Below, in pieces: positions 9,327 through 18,110 of a stretch of 64,000 bases of DNA. The translations under genes and the position numbers were made by a program. Source of the DNA: Malaciobacter pacificus (GTDB lineage Bacteria; Campylobacterota; Campylobacteria; Campylobacterales; Arcobacteraceae); assembly GCF_004214795.1 (NCBI RefSeq), contig NZ_CP035928.1:124001-188000 (forward strand). The letters run 5' to 3'. Under the pieces are notes generated by a model that made no database searches, was not told where the DNA came from, and was given only the letters and a program-made list of their open reading frames with translations. Numbering within the stretch: position 1 is the stretch's first letter; each line of letters starts with the position of its first letter.

Positions 9327-9360
9327 AATATATAATCCTTAATATTTATAAACATTTCGA

Positions 9361-9366
9361 TATAAT
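9361..9366 (+). promoter_or_regulatory. Sigma70-type -10 box for purM
   Basis: TATAAT lies 59 bp before the purM ATG, in the divergent gap with the speE-like gene. There is no good -35, which is usual for Campylobacterota. An AAAAGGTG ribosome site follows at about 9413-9420. Confidence 0.5.
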
Positions 9367-9424
9367 ACCAAAAAATTTTTAAATGAACTTAGATTAAACA
9401 ATAAACAATGAAAAAAGGTGAATA

Positions 9425-10420
9425 ATGAGTACAGTAAGTTACAAAGATGCTGGTGTAGATATTGATGCAGGTAATCAGTTTGTAGAAAACATTAAACCAC
9501 ATGTTAAATCAACTTTAATTCCAGGAGTACTTGGTGGAATTGGTTCTTTTGCAGGTGCATTTGAATTACCAACGGGATATAAAAACCCAGTATTACTTTC
9601 AGGAACTGACGGTGTTGGAACAAAATTAAAATTAGCAATTGATTCTAAAAAATATGATACAGTTGGAATTGATTTAGTTGCAATGTGTACAAATGACTTA
9701 TTATGTAACTTTGGTGAGCCATTATTCTTCTTAGATTACTATGCTACTGCAAAATTAGAAGTTGATGAAGCTACTGATGTTGTAAAAGGAATTGCGCAAG
9801 GGTGTATTCAATCTGAGTGTGCATTAGTTGGTGGTGAAACTGCTGAAATGCCAGGAATGTACAAAGAAGGTGATTTCGATTTAGCTGGTTTTTGTGTTGG
9901 AATTGCAGAAAAAGATGAGTTAAATAGAATTGAAAGAGTAAATGCTGGTGATGTATTAATTGCACTTCCATCTTCAGGTATCCACTCAAACGGATTTTCA
10001 TTAGTTAGAAAGTTACTTTTAGAAAAATTAGGAATGTCTTTAGATGATGATTTCCAAGGAAAACCATTAAAAGATGTTTTATTAGAACCAACTAGAATTT
10101 ATGTAAAAGAGTTTAAAGCAAATAAAGATAATATCAATGCTTTAGCACATATCACTGGTGGTGGAATTACTGAAAACTTACCAAGAGTTTTACCTGAAAA
10201 CTTAAAAGCAGTTATCAAAAGAGATTCTATTAGAGTATTACCAATTTTTGAATTTATGGGTAACCATGTGGAACTTGAAGAAATGTACAGAACATTCAAT
10301 ATGGGTGTTGGTATGATTTTAGTTGTTAACCCTTCAAATGTTGATGCAGTTTTAGCAAATACTGATGGTTATGTTATTGGTGAGTTAGCTGATGGTGAAA
10401 AGGGAGTTGAATATATCTAG
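9425..10420 (+). CDS. purM: Phosphoribosylformylglycinamidine cyclo-ligase
   Basis: PurM closes the imidazole ring of AIR from FGAM and ATP, the fifth step of purine synthesis. The 331-residue protein starts with the typical SYKDAGVDIDAGN and has PVLLSGTDGVGTKLKLA, VGGETAEMPGMY and HITGGGITENLPRVLP, all family signatures. Length is normal. It is transcribed alone, divergently from the speE-coaE-dapF block, and ends before an imperfect inverted repeat. Confidence 0.97.
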   Translation: MSTVSYKDAGVDIDAGNQFVENIKPHVKSTLIPGVLGGIGSFAGAFELPTGYKNPVLLSGTDGVGTKLKLAIDSKKYDTVGIDLVAMCTNDLLCNFGEPLFFLDYYATAKLEVDEATDVVKGIAQGCIQSECALVGGETAEMPGMYKEGDFDLAGFCVGIAEKDELNRIERVNAGDVLIALPSSGIHSNGFSLVRKLLLEKLGMSLDDDFQGKPLKDVLLEPTRIYVKEFKANKDNINALAHITGGGITENLPRVLPENLKAVIKRDSIRVLPIFEFMGNHVELEEMYRTFNMGVGMILVVNPSNVDAVLANTDGYVIGELADGEKGVEYI

Positions 10421-10540
10421 AAATCTAGATTTTCATTCATCTTCTTCGTTAAAGATTTATTTTTAATCAATCACATACTAATTGTATGTTTAATCTTAAA
10501 AATAGATCTTTGCCTTGAATCTAAATAAAACTTTAGATTT
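10421..10540. repeat. Long imperfect inverted repeat between convergent genes
   Basis: The whole gap between purM and the GAPDH-like gene is one imperfect inverted repeat. Inner arms at 10451-10478 and 10484-10511 match at 21 of 28 positions around a 5-base loop. Outer arms AAATCTA at 10421-10427 and its complement at 10534-10540 also pair. It probably acts as a terminator for both strands, but it is much longer than needed and has no strong T-run. Other explanations are a degenerate miniature repeat or a structured RNA. Confidence 0.55.
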
Positions 10541-10551
10541 CTTACATATTA

Positions 10552-11571
10552 TTACTTAGAATAATACTCTAAAATATCAACTACTTTAGAAGCATATCCC
10601 CATTCATTATCATACCAAAGAAGAAGCTTTATCATTTTTTTATTTTTTACTTTTGTATATCTATGATCAATTATTGTCGTAAATCTTTGCTTTTTAAAAT
10701 CACTTGATACAAGTGGTTCATAATTATTTAGTATTACATCAAATTTTTGATTAGTTTCAATATCTTTAAATAGTTTTTCTATTTCCTCTTTGCTCGAAGA
10801 GTTTTTTGTAAATAGTGTTACATTTATAGCTCCAACTGTATCAGTTGGAACTCTAAGTGAATTTGAAGAAATCAAATCATGATTAAACTTTTTATTTACA
10901 TATGAACAAGCAGTAATTGTAGTTGTACTACTAGGAATGATATTTTGAGTTGAAGACCTACCAAACTCAAAGTTATACTTTACATCCCTTGTATCACTTG
11001 CTACATAACTTCCATCTAATACTCTTTGATGATTTAAAAGTGGATGCACTGTAACAATATCTGCACATAAAATCTCTTTTGCTTCATCAATTATTTTTAA
11101 AAGTGGACTAAGGGCTGTTGCATTACATGAACTAGTTGATATTACTTTGTGAGTATTTTTATTTAACTTATCTTCATTTACTCCAAGAATCATATTAATA
11201 TCAGCACTAGAGTTTGGATGAGTTAGAAAAATCGCTTTTACATTTAGCTCTTTTAATTTTGAACTATCATTTTTAATTCCACTTGAATCAATAATATAGT
11301 CAATACTAGTTAAGTCAATATCAAAAATAGATTTGTGATTAGATATTTTGATTTTAGCTTTTGAGTTTTTTATATAGTTTGTATCTATAATTTTAAATTT
11401 ATCTTCATAAGCTCCATAGGTTGAGTCATAATTTATAGAGTAAACAATATTTTCTATATATGGATTTATTTCATTAATTACAACTATTTCAAATTTATCA
11501 TTTGTTAAAAGTTGTTTTAAAATAGCTTTCCCTATTCTTCCTACACCATTTATTAATACTTTTTTTTTCAT
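10552..11571 (-). CDS. Glyceraldehyde-3-phosphate dehydrogenase-like
   Basis: The 339-residue protein has the N-terminal NAD fold (VLINGVGRIGKAILKQL) and a catalytic domain with C149 in STSSCNATALSP and H176 in VHPLL, the same numbers as in canonical GAPDH. QNIIPSSTTT, SLRVPTDTVGAINVTL and WYDNEWGYASKVVDI are also family motifs. The region around the cysteine diverges from the usual ASCTTNCLAP, so erythrose-4-phosphate dehydrogenase or another aldehyde substrate is possible. It is the last gene of a MarR-controlled operon, 19 bp after the pirin gene, which is unusual for a central glycolytic enzyme. Confidence 0.85.
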   Translation of the reverse strand: MKKKVLINGVGRIGKAILKQLLTNDKFEIVVINEINPYIENIVYSINYDSTYGAYEDKFKIIDTNYIKNSKAKIKISNHKSIFDIDLTSIDYIIDSSGIKNDSSKLKELNVKAIFLTHPNSSADINMILGVNEDKLNKNTHKVISTSSCNATALSPLLKIIDEAKEILCADIVTVHPLLNHQRVLDGSYVASDTRDVKYNFEFGRSSTQNIIPSSTTTITACSYVNKKFNHDLISSNSLRVPTDTVGAINVTLFTKNSSSKEEIEKLFKDIETNQKFDVILNNYEPLVSSDFKKQRFTTIIDHRYTKVKNKKMIKLLLWYDNEWGYASKVVDILEYYSK

Positions 11572-11590
11572 TTTAGAATTGTAGCATAGT

Positions 11591-12292
11591 TTAAATACTC
11601 AAATCTATAAATAGGAAATGAGAATCTTTTTTTGATTTAATTGTTAATATCTTTTCATCAAAAATTTCAGCTGCATCTCCATAATTTAAATTAATATTAT
11701 TTAAAAGGGAACTACCCTCTATTTGAACAAAATATAATTGTCTGTTTTCTTTTATTTTAACTGTAAACTCTGTCTCTTTTGTAACTTCACTTACAAAGAA
11801 ATCAACATCTTGATGGATCTTAATTTCACTATCTTTATCTAATGAAGACACAATATTTAGAAGCTTATTTTCTCTTTGAGTTTTTTTATATTTGTGTGAA
11901 CCATAAAGTCTTGGAAGACCTTTTTGCGGTGGAATTATCCATATTTGTAATAATCTTAAATCTTTTGATAAATGTTTATTATATTCACTATGATATATCC
12001 CCTCTCCCGCACTTAAGTATTGAACTTCACCTCTTTTTAAAGTCTCTTCATTTCCCATTGAGTCTTTGTGCATAAGCTCGCCATTTATAACATAAGTAAT
12101 AATTTCCATGTCTCTATGAGGATGTGTATCAAAGCCACCATTTGGATGAATTATATCATCATTTAATACTCTTAGAACTCCAAAATTTATATTATCAGGG
12201 TTTCTATATTCGGCAAAACTAAAGTGAAATCTACTCTCTAACCATCCAAGATTTGATGTTCCCATATTCTCTTTTGAAAGTTTTTTTATCAT
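11591..12292 (-). CDS. Pirin-family cupin protein
   Basis: Pirins are two-domain cupins; E. coli YhhW is a quercetinase in vitro. The 233-residue protein keeps the four metal ligands of that group: H57 and H59 in FDTHPHRDME, H101 and E103 in GIYHSEYN. The motif GGFDTHPHRDMEIITYVING is diagnostic. It lies 2 bp after the dioxygenase gene. The physiological substrate is unknown. The company of a ring-cleaving dioxygenase and MarR suggests a phenolic or quinone-like compound, but that is inference. Confidence 0.9.
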   Translation of the reverse strand: MIKKLSKENMGTSNLGWLESRFHFSFAEYRNPDNINFGVLRVLNDDIIHPNGGFDTHPHRDMEIITYVINGELMHKDSMGNEETLKRGEVQYLSAGEGIYHSEYNKHLSKDLRLLQIWIIPPQKGLPRLYGSHKYKKTQRENKLLNIVSSLDKDSEIKIHQDVDFFVSEVTKETEFTVKIKENRQLYFVQIEGSSLLNNINLNYGDAAEIFDEKILTIKSKKDSHFLFIDLSI

Positions 12293-12294
12293 CT

Positions 12295-13059
12295 TTAATC
12301 CTTAAAAATATAACTTTGCATACTTAATGTTTTATTTAGTATTTCATTATTAATAGCATCTGCAATTTTATTGTTGCTATTCCCAATTGCAATATAAATA
12401 GGTAAAAAATGTTCAAGGCTTGGATGCATATATCTAAAGTTTTCTATATTCTGAATATTTAATATCTCTTTCATATTCCCTTTTTTTAATATTTCAGTAA
12501 TTTTTTCCTCAAATTCTTTTACATCTTGACTTGGTTTATGATGTGCATCAAATGATACGGTGTGTAAATTATGAGTTAATGAACCACTTGTAATTATCAT
12601 CGCTTCATTTTTTAAAACTTTTAATTTTTCACCAATATTTATCAACTCTTCTACTGAATAATCTAAAGGAAGAGATAATTGAATAACAGGTATATCAAGT
12701 TTTTCATACATCATGTATAAAATTGTCCAAACTCCATGGTCAAATGTTACTCTTTTTTCATCTATTTTTACATCAAAATCTTTTAGGGCTTCTAAAACAT
12801 CTTTTGTATAATTAATGTCACTAGATAGTGGATATTTAACTCTATATAGTTCAGGTTCAAACCCCATAAAATCATATAAAAGATCATTAGCAAGAGGATT
12901 TATTATTTTTAATCCTCTTGAACACCAATGTGCTGAAACCATCACTATGTATTTTGGTTTATCTAAGTTATTTACTAGATTCCTAAGATTAGTTCTTGTA
13001 TTAACTTTTTTTAAAATGGTATTAGGAGCACCATGTGATACAAATAGTGATGGAAACAT
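12295..13059 (-). CDS. Class III extradiol dioxygenase, DODA family
   Basis: The 254-residue protein resembles YgiD/4,5-DOPA dioxygenase, a zinc- or iron-dependent enzyme that opens catechol rings. Metal-binding histidines are in PSLFVSHGAPN near the start, in SAHWCSRG, and in VTFDHGVWTILYMM; a later GSLTHNLH is also typical. Length matches the family. It lies 3 bp after yceI and 2 bp before the pirin gene. The substrate is unknown. Confidence 0.88.
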   Translation of the reverse strand: MFPSLFVSHGAPNTILKKVNTRTNLRNLVNNLDKPKYIVMVSAHWCSRGLKIINPLANDLLYDFMGFEPELYRVKYPLSSDINYTKDVLEALKDFDVKIDEKRVTFDHGVWTILYMMYEKLDIPVIQLSLPLDYSVEELINIGEKLKVLKNEAMIITSGSLTHNLHTVSFDAHHKPSQDVKEFEEKITEILKKGNMKEILNIQNIENFRYMHPSLEHFLPIYIAIGNSNNKIADAINNEILNKTLSMQSYIFKD

Positions 13060-13062
13060 AAT

Positions 13063-13632
13063 TTATTTAGCCTTAATACCTTCGATTTCAACAATTAGTT
13101 TTACATCAGAACCAACAGCAACTCCACCAGCTTCTAATATAGAGTTATACTCAATTCCATAATCCATTCTATTAACAGTTCCAGTTAATGTTAAACCAGT
13201 TCTTGTATTTCCCCATGGATCTTTTATTGTAGCCCCTGCTGTTTCTAAATCTAAAATTACATCTTTAGTAACACCTCTCATAGTTAACTTACCATAAGCT
13301 TTGTCGCTTTTGATTTGTGATAATTCGAACTTAATTTCTGGATATTTATCAGCTGCAAAAAAGTCAGATGCTCTTAAGTGATTATCTCTTTTTTCGTTAT
13401 CTGTATCAATTGAAGCTACTTTTACAACTCCATTTAATGATTTTAAAGTATTTGTTGCTTCATCATATTCAAATGAACCACTAAATTCATTGAATTTTCC
13501 TGTTACATTTGAAACCATCATATGCTTAACTTTAAATCCAACATTCGAGTGACTTTTATCAACATTGTATGTTCCTGCAAATAATGCACTTGCACTTAAT
13601 AGTGACACTAAACCTAATTTTACTAATTTCAT
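13063..13632 (-). CDS. YceI-family periplasmic lipid-binding protein
   Basis: The 189-residue product has a signal peptide ending at about residue 19 (SASALFA-GTYNVDKSHS). The mature part is a YceI lipocalin-like barrel: YNVDKSHSNVGFKVKHMMVSN, then DNEKRDNHLRASDFFAADKYP, both hallmark stretches. Structures of the family hold polyisoprenoid quinone-like lipids. It directly follows marR by 11 bp. Together with the dioxygenase and pirin genes it suggests an operon handling isoprenoid or aromatic compounds. Confidence 0.93.
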   Translation of the reverse strand: MKLVKLGLVSLLSASALFAGTYNVDKSHSNVGFKVKHMMVSNVTGKFNEFSGSFEYDEATNTLKSLNGVVKVASIDTDNEKRDNHLRASDFFAADKYPEIKFELSQIKSDKAYGKLTMRGVTKDVILDLETAGATIKDPWGNTRTGLTLTGTVNRMDYGIEYNSILEAGGVAVGSDVKLIVEIEGIKAK

Positions 13633-13643
13633 TTCTCTTCCTT

Positions 13644-14096
13644 TTAATTTGATTTATACAATTTATTTACTAACTCATATAAAGTATCTAACTCTTCATC
13701 ACTTAGTGATTCACACATTTTAGTAAGATTTTCAGCATGCTGCGGAAATACTGCTTCTATGATATCTATACCTTTTTTTGTAATAGTTTGTATTGTAGAC
13801 CTACTATCATTTGGGTCTTTTATTGATGTGATATAACCATCTCTTTTTAGATTTCTTACAACAACTGTTATGTTACCTGGGGTACTCATAGTTAATTTTG
13901 TAATTGCTCCAATATTTAAATCGCCTCTATGATAAAGAACTTCTAATACTTTAAATTGATTAAATGTAAGGTTATTTTTTGATAAGTAGTTTAAAGTTTT
14001 ACTAGAAATTTTAGTATGTGCTTTTTCTAATCGCACAACTGTTTTCATAGCTTTATCTGTTCTTTTCCCGTAAGATTTTAAACTTGTTTTTATCAT
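13644..14096 (-). CDS. MarR-family repressor
   Basis: The 150-residue winged-helix regulator has a recognition-helix region TMSTPGNITVVVRNLKRDGYI and the conserved wing DPNDSRSTIQTITKKG. MarR proteins usually bind palindromes in their own promoter and release on binding phenolics or on cysteine oxidation. The only cysteine is C128 in KMCESLS. The promoter carries a palindrome between -35 and -10. The gene is first in a five-gene operon. Confidence 0.92.
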   Translation of the reverse strand: MIKTSLKSYGKRTDKAMKTVVRLEKAHTKISSKTLNYLSKNNLTFNQFKVLEVLYHRGDLNIGAITKLTMSTPGNITVVVRNLKRDGYITSIKDPNDSRSTIQTITKKGIDIIEAVFPQHAENLTKMCESLSDEELDTLYELVNKLYKSN

Positions 14097-14115
14097 AAAT
14101 ACTCCTTGTGATGAA

Positions 14116-14145
14116 ATAATACTACTAATTAGTAATAAAAGTCAA
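14116..14145 (-). promoter_or_regulatory. marR operon promoter
   Basis: On the minus strand TTGACT (14145-14140) and TATTAT (14121-14116) are separated by 18 bp, a good sigma70 promoter. A ribosome site AAGGAG lies between it and the marR start at 14096. The spacer holds operator 1. Confidence 0.7.
14123..14134. promoter_or_regulatory. MarR operator 1
   Basis: A perfect 12-bp palindrome, TACTAATTAGTA, fills the centre of the promoter spacer. A protein bound here would block RNA polymerase directly, which fits autorepression. Confidence 0.65.
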
Positions 14146-14166
14146 GGCTAAGTAAGTATAAAAATT

Positions 14167-14180
14167 ATACTAGTTAGTAT
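14167..14180. promoter_or_regulatory. MarR operator 2
   Basis: ATACTAGTTAGTAT has perfect 6-bp arms around a 2-bp centre and shares CTA-TAG half sites with operator 1. The two centres are about 45 bp apart, near four helical turns. It could strengthen repression of marR or affect the divergent aminotransferase gene 160 bp away. Confidence 0.5.
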
Positions 14181-14283
14181 TATATTGCTTAATAGTCCCA
14201 TGAAATAGTGCTTTAAAAAATTTGAAAATTTCTTTTTCATATAAAAAATTTAGATAAAAAAATTACTTAACCAAGTAATAAAC

Positions 14284-14289
14284 TATAAT
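14284..14289 (+). promoter_or_regulatory. -10 box for the aminotransferase operon
   Basis: TATAAT lies 52 bp before the ATG at 14341; a second candidate GATAAAAT follows at 14292. AAGGATAC gives the ribosome site. The 244-bp gap between marR and this gene holds otherwise only the marR promoter and operators. Confidence 0.4.
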
Positions 14290-14340
14290 TAGATAAAATA
14301 TCCCGTTTTGCTATAAAGAAAGAATTGTAAGGATACAAAT

Positions 14341-15447
14341 ATGTTATTAACTCCAGGTCCTACTCCTGTTCCAGAATTTGTTAGAAAGGCGATGGCTGAT
14401 ATAACAATCCATCATAGAACTCCAGAATTTGAAGCAATTTTTGCACAAACTAGAGAACTTTTATTTGAATTATATGGTATGGATGAAGTTGTTATGCTAG
14501 CTTCTAGTGGTTCGGGTGCTATGGAAGCTTGTGTTACAAATTTAACAAAGAAAAAAGCTTTAACTGTAAATGCAGGTAAGTTTGGTGAAAGATTTGGAAA
14601 AATTTGTAAAGCATTTAATATAGATTATACTGAAATTAAAAATGAATGGAATACTCCTGTAAGCGTTGAACAAGTTTTAGATATTATAAAAAATGACTCA
14701 GATATTGATTCAATTTATATCCAAATTTGTGAAAGTGCTGGAGGATTAAGACACCCAGTTGAACAAATTACTGCTGAAGTAAAAAAAATAAATAAAGACA
14801 TCACAATTGTTGCAGATGGAATTACTGCAATTGGTGTTGAAAAAATTGATACTACAAATTTAGATGCAGTTATTACAGGAAGTCAAAAAGCATTAATGTT
14901 ACCACCAGGTTTAGCAATGGTTGGTTTATCAAATGCAGCAGTTGAAAAAATTGAAAATAACCAAAAAGGTTTTTACTTTAATTTAGCAACTGAAATAAAA
15001 AAACAAAGAACAAATACAACAGCATGGACTGCTGCTACTACTTTAATCATTGGATTAAAAGAGATTTTAGCACATATCAAAAATGAAATTGGTTTTGAAA
15101 ATTTATATGAAAAAACAGCATTAAGAGCAAAAGCTACACAAGAAGCTTTAAAGGCTATTGGATGTGAGATTTATCCAAAAGCTCCAGCTAATGCTATGAC
15201 AACAATTTATACAGAGCATGCACCACAAGTTAGAAAAATATTAAAGACAAAATATAATGTAAACATTGCTGGTGGTCAAGACCATATTAAAACATTAATT
15301 TTTAGAATTAATCACATGGGATTAGTTGAAGATTATGAAGCTGCATGGGCTGTAAATGCAATTGAACTAGCATATGATGAATTAGGTTTAAGAACATTTG
15401 ATGGAACTGCAAACAGAGTTTTTGCAGACGTAATGTTTAAAGGATAA
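14341..15447 (+). CDS. Class V aminotransferase, alanine-glyoxylate/serine-pyruvate type
   Basis: The 368-residue PLP enzyme begins MLLTPGPTPVPEFVRKAM, the start typical of alanine-glyoxylate and serine-pyruvate aminotransferases. The PLP lysine is K183 in TGSQKALMLPPG, and LASSGSGAMEACV is the PLP phosphate-binding segment. It leads an operon with hisZ, purA, DUF507 and carA. In Campylobacterota it may act in serine or glycine metabolism, but the substrate is not readable from the sequence. Confidence 0.88.
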   Translation: MLLTPGPTPVPEFVRKAMADITIHHRTPEFEAIFAQTRELLFELYGMDEVVMLASSGSGAMEACVTNLTKKKALTVNAGKFGERFGKICKAFNIDYTEIKNEWNTPVSVEQVLDIIKNDSDIDSIYIQICESAGGLRHPVEQITAEVKKINKDITIVADGITAIGVEKIDTTNLDAVITGSQKALMLPPGLAMVGLSNAAVEKIENNQKGFYFNLATEIKKQRTNTTAWTAATTLIIGLKEILAHIKNEIGFENLYEKTALRAKATQEALKAIGCEIYPKAPANAMTTIYTEHAPQVRKILKTKYNVNIAGGQDHIKTLIFRINHMGLVEDYEAAWAVNAIELAYDELGLRTFDGTANRVFADVMFKG

Positions 15448-15452
15448 GGGTT

Positions 15453-16304
15453 TTGATTTTTGAACACGAAATTCCAAAAGGAAGTCGATTATATTTTGGT
15501 GCGTCTGCTAAGGCTAAAAGAGTTTTAGAAAATCAAGTTTGTGATATTTTAGATAATGCAGGTTTTGAAGAAATTTTAACTCCAAATTTTTCATATTCAC
15601 AGCACCAAGCTATTGGAAATGATAGAAAACTTATTAAGTTTTCTGATGAAAATAATGAGCAAGTATCATTAAGAGCAGATTCTACACTTGATGTGGTTAG
15701 AATTATTACAAAAAGATTAGGAAGAACAACTGCTCATAAAAAATGGTTTTACGTACAACCAATATTTACATATCCTTCAAAAGAAGAGTATCAAATAGGA
15801 TGTGAATGGATTGGGCATAATGATATTTCAGATATCATGAATTTAACAGCAGAAATTTTAAATGCTTTAAAAATTAATCCAATTTTACAAATATCAAATA
15901 TCAATATCCCTAAACTAGTTGCTAGTGAATTAAATATTGATATTGATTTATTAAAAAATGGTGAGATAGCAGCACTATTTGAATTAAATTGTGATTGGTT
16001 AAATAAATTAATTAAAGTAAAAGATATAGAAAGTTTAAAACAAGCGATTCAATTTGTACCACAAAGTATAAAAACTGAATTAGAAAAACTTTTAGATAGA
16101 GCACAAAAAGTAAATTATTCAAATACTATTATTGCTCCATTATATTATGGTTCATTAAAATATTATGATGGTATTTACTATAGAGTTATTCACAATAACT
16201 CAACACTTTGCAAAGGTGGAATGTATTCAAGTGAGGGAATGAGTTCACTTGGTTTTGCACTTTATACAGATAACTTATTAAAAATATTAGAGGAAGACAG
16301 ATGA
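15453..16304 (+). CDS. hisZ: ATP phosphoribosyltransferase regulatory subunit-like HisZ
   Basis: HisZ is a catalytically inactive relative of histidyl-tRNA synthetase that activates short-form HisG. This 283-residue protein has class II synthetase-like motif 2 ([19 protein letters not shown] and [17 protein letters not shown]) without the anticodon-binding domain. A TTG start, preceded by AAGG and just after the aminotransferase stop, is the best one. It overlaps purA by ATGA. hisG is not in the window. Confidence 0.8.
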   Translation: MIFEHEIPKGSRLYFGASAKAKRVLENQVCDILDNAGFEEILTPNFSYSQHQAIGNDRKLIKFSDENNEQVSLRADSTLDVVRIITKRLGRTTAHKKWFYVQPIFTYPSKEEYQIGCEWIGHNDISDIMNLTAEILNALKINPILQISNINIPKLVASELNIDIDLLKNGEIAALFELNCDWLNKLIKVKDIESLKQAIQFVPQSIKTELEKLLDRAQKVNYSNTIIAPLYYGSLKYYDGIYYRVIHNNSTLCKGGMYSSEGMSSLGFALYTDNLLKILEEDR

Positions 16305-17554
16305 GCGCAGATGTTATAGTTGGAATTCAATGGGGAGATGAAGGTAAAGGTAAGATAGTTGATATGCTTGCTCAAGAGTATGATATGGTATGTAGAAGTC
16401 AAGGTGGACATAATGCAGGTCATACAATTTGGGTTGATGGTGTTAAGTATGCTTTACATTTAGTTCCTTCAGGAGTTTTAAATCCTAAAGCTATAAATGT
16501 AATTGGAAATGGAGTTGTTTTATCTCCTGAATCAATTATCAAAGAAATGAGCCAATTTGAAAATTTAGAAGGAAGATTATTTATCTCTGATAAAGCTCAT
16601 TTAAACTTACCTTATCATGCATTAATTGATCAAGCAAAAGAGAGATTAAAAGGTGATAAGGCTATTGGTACTACTGGAAAAGGAATTGGACCAGCTTATT
16701 CTGATAAAATTAATAGAATTGGACACAGAGTAGGTGAGTTATTAAATCCAGCAAAATTAACTGATGCAATTTTAGAGTATTTTGAACAAAACAGAGCTAT
16801 CTTTGATGTTTTACAAATTGAAACTCCAAATAAAGATGCACTTTTAGAAGAGTTAGCTGGTTATACAAAAACTTTAGCACCATTTATTACAAATACTACA
16901 AATATGGTTTGGAAAGCACTTGATGAGAATAAAAAAGTATTACTTGAAGGTGCTCAAGGAACTATGCTTGATATTGACCATGGTACTTATCCATATGTTA
17001 CATCTTCTTCAACAGTTAGTGCTGGTGCTTGTACTGGACTTGGATTAAATCCAAAAGATATTGGAATAGTTACTGGTATTACTAAAGCATACTGTACTAG
17101 AGTAGGTAATGGTCCTTTCCCAACTGAAGACTTTGGAAAAGATGGTGATACTATGGCAGATGTTGGAAAAGAGTTTGGAACAACAACTGGTAGAAAAAGA
17201 AGATGTGGTTGGTTTGATGCAGTTGCAGTAAAACACGCAGGAAGACTTAATGGTTGTGACCAATTAGCATTAATGAAATTAGATGTTTTAGATGGTTTTG
17301 AAAAAATTAAAATTTGTGTTGCGTATGAAACGGAATCTGGTGAAAAAATTGATTATGTACCATCAAGTTTAGAGAATTTAAAAGCTGTTTATGAAGAAAT
17401 TGATGGATGGGATAGTGTAGTTGGAATTAGAAATTATGATGACCTTCCAGTTAATGCAAAAAAATATATAGAAAAAATTGAAGAGGTTACATCTGTAAAA
17501 GTTGGAATAGTTTCAACTTCTCCAGAAAGAGATGACACAATTATAAGGGGATAA
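16301..17554 (+). CDS. purA: Adenylosuccinate synthetase
   Basis: PurA makes adenylosuccinate from IMP, aspartate and GTP, the first step toward AMP. The 417-residue protein has the N-terminal signature [47 protein letters not shown] and the [16 protein letters not shown] block. Length is normal. It is coupled to hisZ by ATGA and followed 3 bp later by the DUF507 gene. Confidence 0.97.
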   Translation: MSADVIVGIQWGDEGKGKIVDMLAQEYDMVCRSQGGHNAGHTIWVDGVKYALHLVPSGVLNPKAINVIGNGVVLSPESIIKEMSQFENLEGRLFISDKAHLNLPYHALIDQAKERLKGDKAIGTTGKGIGPAYSDKINRIGHRVGELLNPAKLTDAILEYFEQNRAIFDVLQIETPNKDALLEELAGYTKTLAPFITNTTNMVWKALDENKKVLLEGAQGTMLDIDHGTYPYVTSSSTVSAGACTGLGLNPKDIGIVTGITKAYCTRVGNGPFPTEDFGKDGDTMADVGKEFGTTTGRKRRCGWFDAVAVKHAGRLNGCDQLALMKLDVLDGFEKIKICVAYETESGEKIDYVPSSLENLKAVYEEIDGWDSVVGIRNYDDLPVNAKKYIEKIEEVTSVKVGIVSTSPERDDTIIRG

Positions 17555-17557
17555 GTA

Positions 17558-18109
17558 ATGAGATTAAAATTACACCACACGCCATATATCTCAAGAAGAA
17601 TTACAAGAGATTTAGTTAATTGTGACTATGTTGAGATGAGGAAAGAAAAAAGTTCAATCTCTGCTGAAATTGAGAAGATTTTAGATGAAGATATTGAAAA
17701 AGAGTTTGCACTTGATGAAAAAGTACATGAGATTTTAGATGCACAAGAAGAAGAGATAGAGTTTTTAAATGCAGATAGAAGACAACTTTTTTGGATGACT
17801 AAAAAAAGATTGGCTAATGATTTTGGAATCATTTTGAATAATGAAGATAGATTTTCTGATATTGCACATAAAATAATGGATTTCTTATGGGAAGAAGATT
17901 TTATTCATTATACTTGTTCAGATAATAAAGTTAAAAATGTTATTTTTGCTTCAATTGATGAGTTTATGAAAGGCTTTGAAAAAGCCGATTCAGAAGTTTT
18001 AGAGAAGTTAAAAAATTACAAAAGAAAGTTAATACCAGGAACTGAGGACTATGATTTAGTTTATCATAGATTATATGAAGAGGAATTAATAAAAAGAGGG
18101 TTAATTTAA
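17558..18109 (+). CDS. DUF507 family protein
   Basis: A 183-residue, highly charged, largely helical cytoplasmic protein of the DUF507 family, with no known function. It begins MRLKLHHTPYISRRITRDL and ends with a conserved LVYHRLYEEELIKRGLI. An acidic helical stretch at about residues 25-70 is followed by a basic patch. In Campylobacter it also lies between purA and carA. A link to nucleotide metabolism is only suggested by this neighbourhood. Confidence 0.85.
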   Translation: MRLKLHHTPYISRRITRDLVNCDYVEMRKEKSSISAEIEKILDEDIEKEFALDEKVHEILDAQEEEIEFLNADRRQLFWMTKKRLANDFGIILNNEDRFSDIAHKIMDFLWEEDFIHYTCSDNKVKNVIFASIDEFMKGFEKADSEVLEKLKNYKRKLIPGTEDYDLVYHRLYEEELIKRGLI

Positions 18110-18110
18110 T

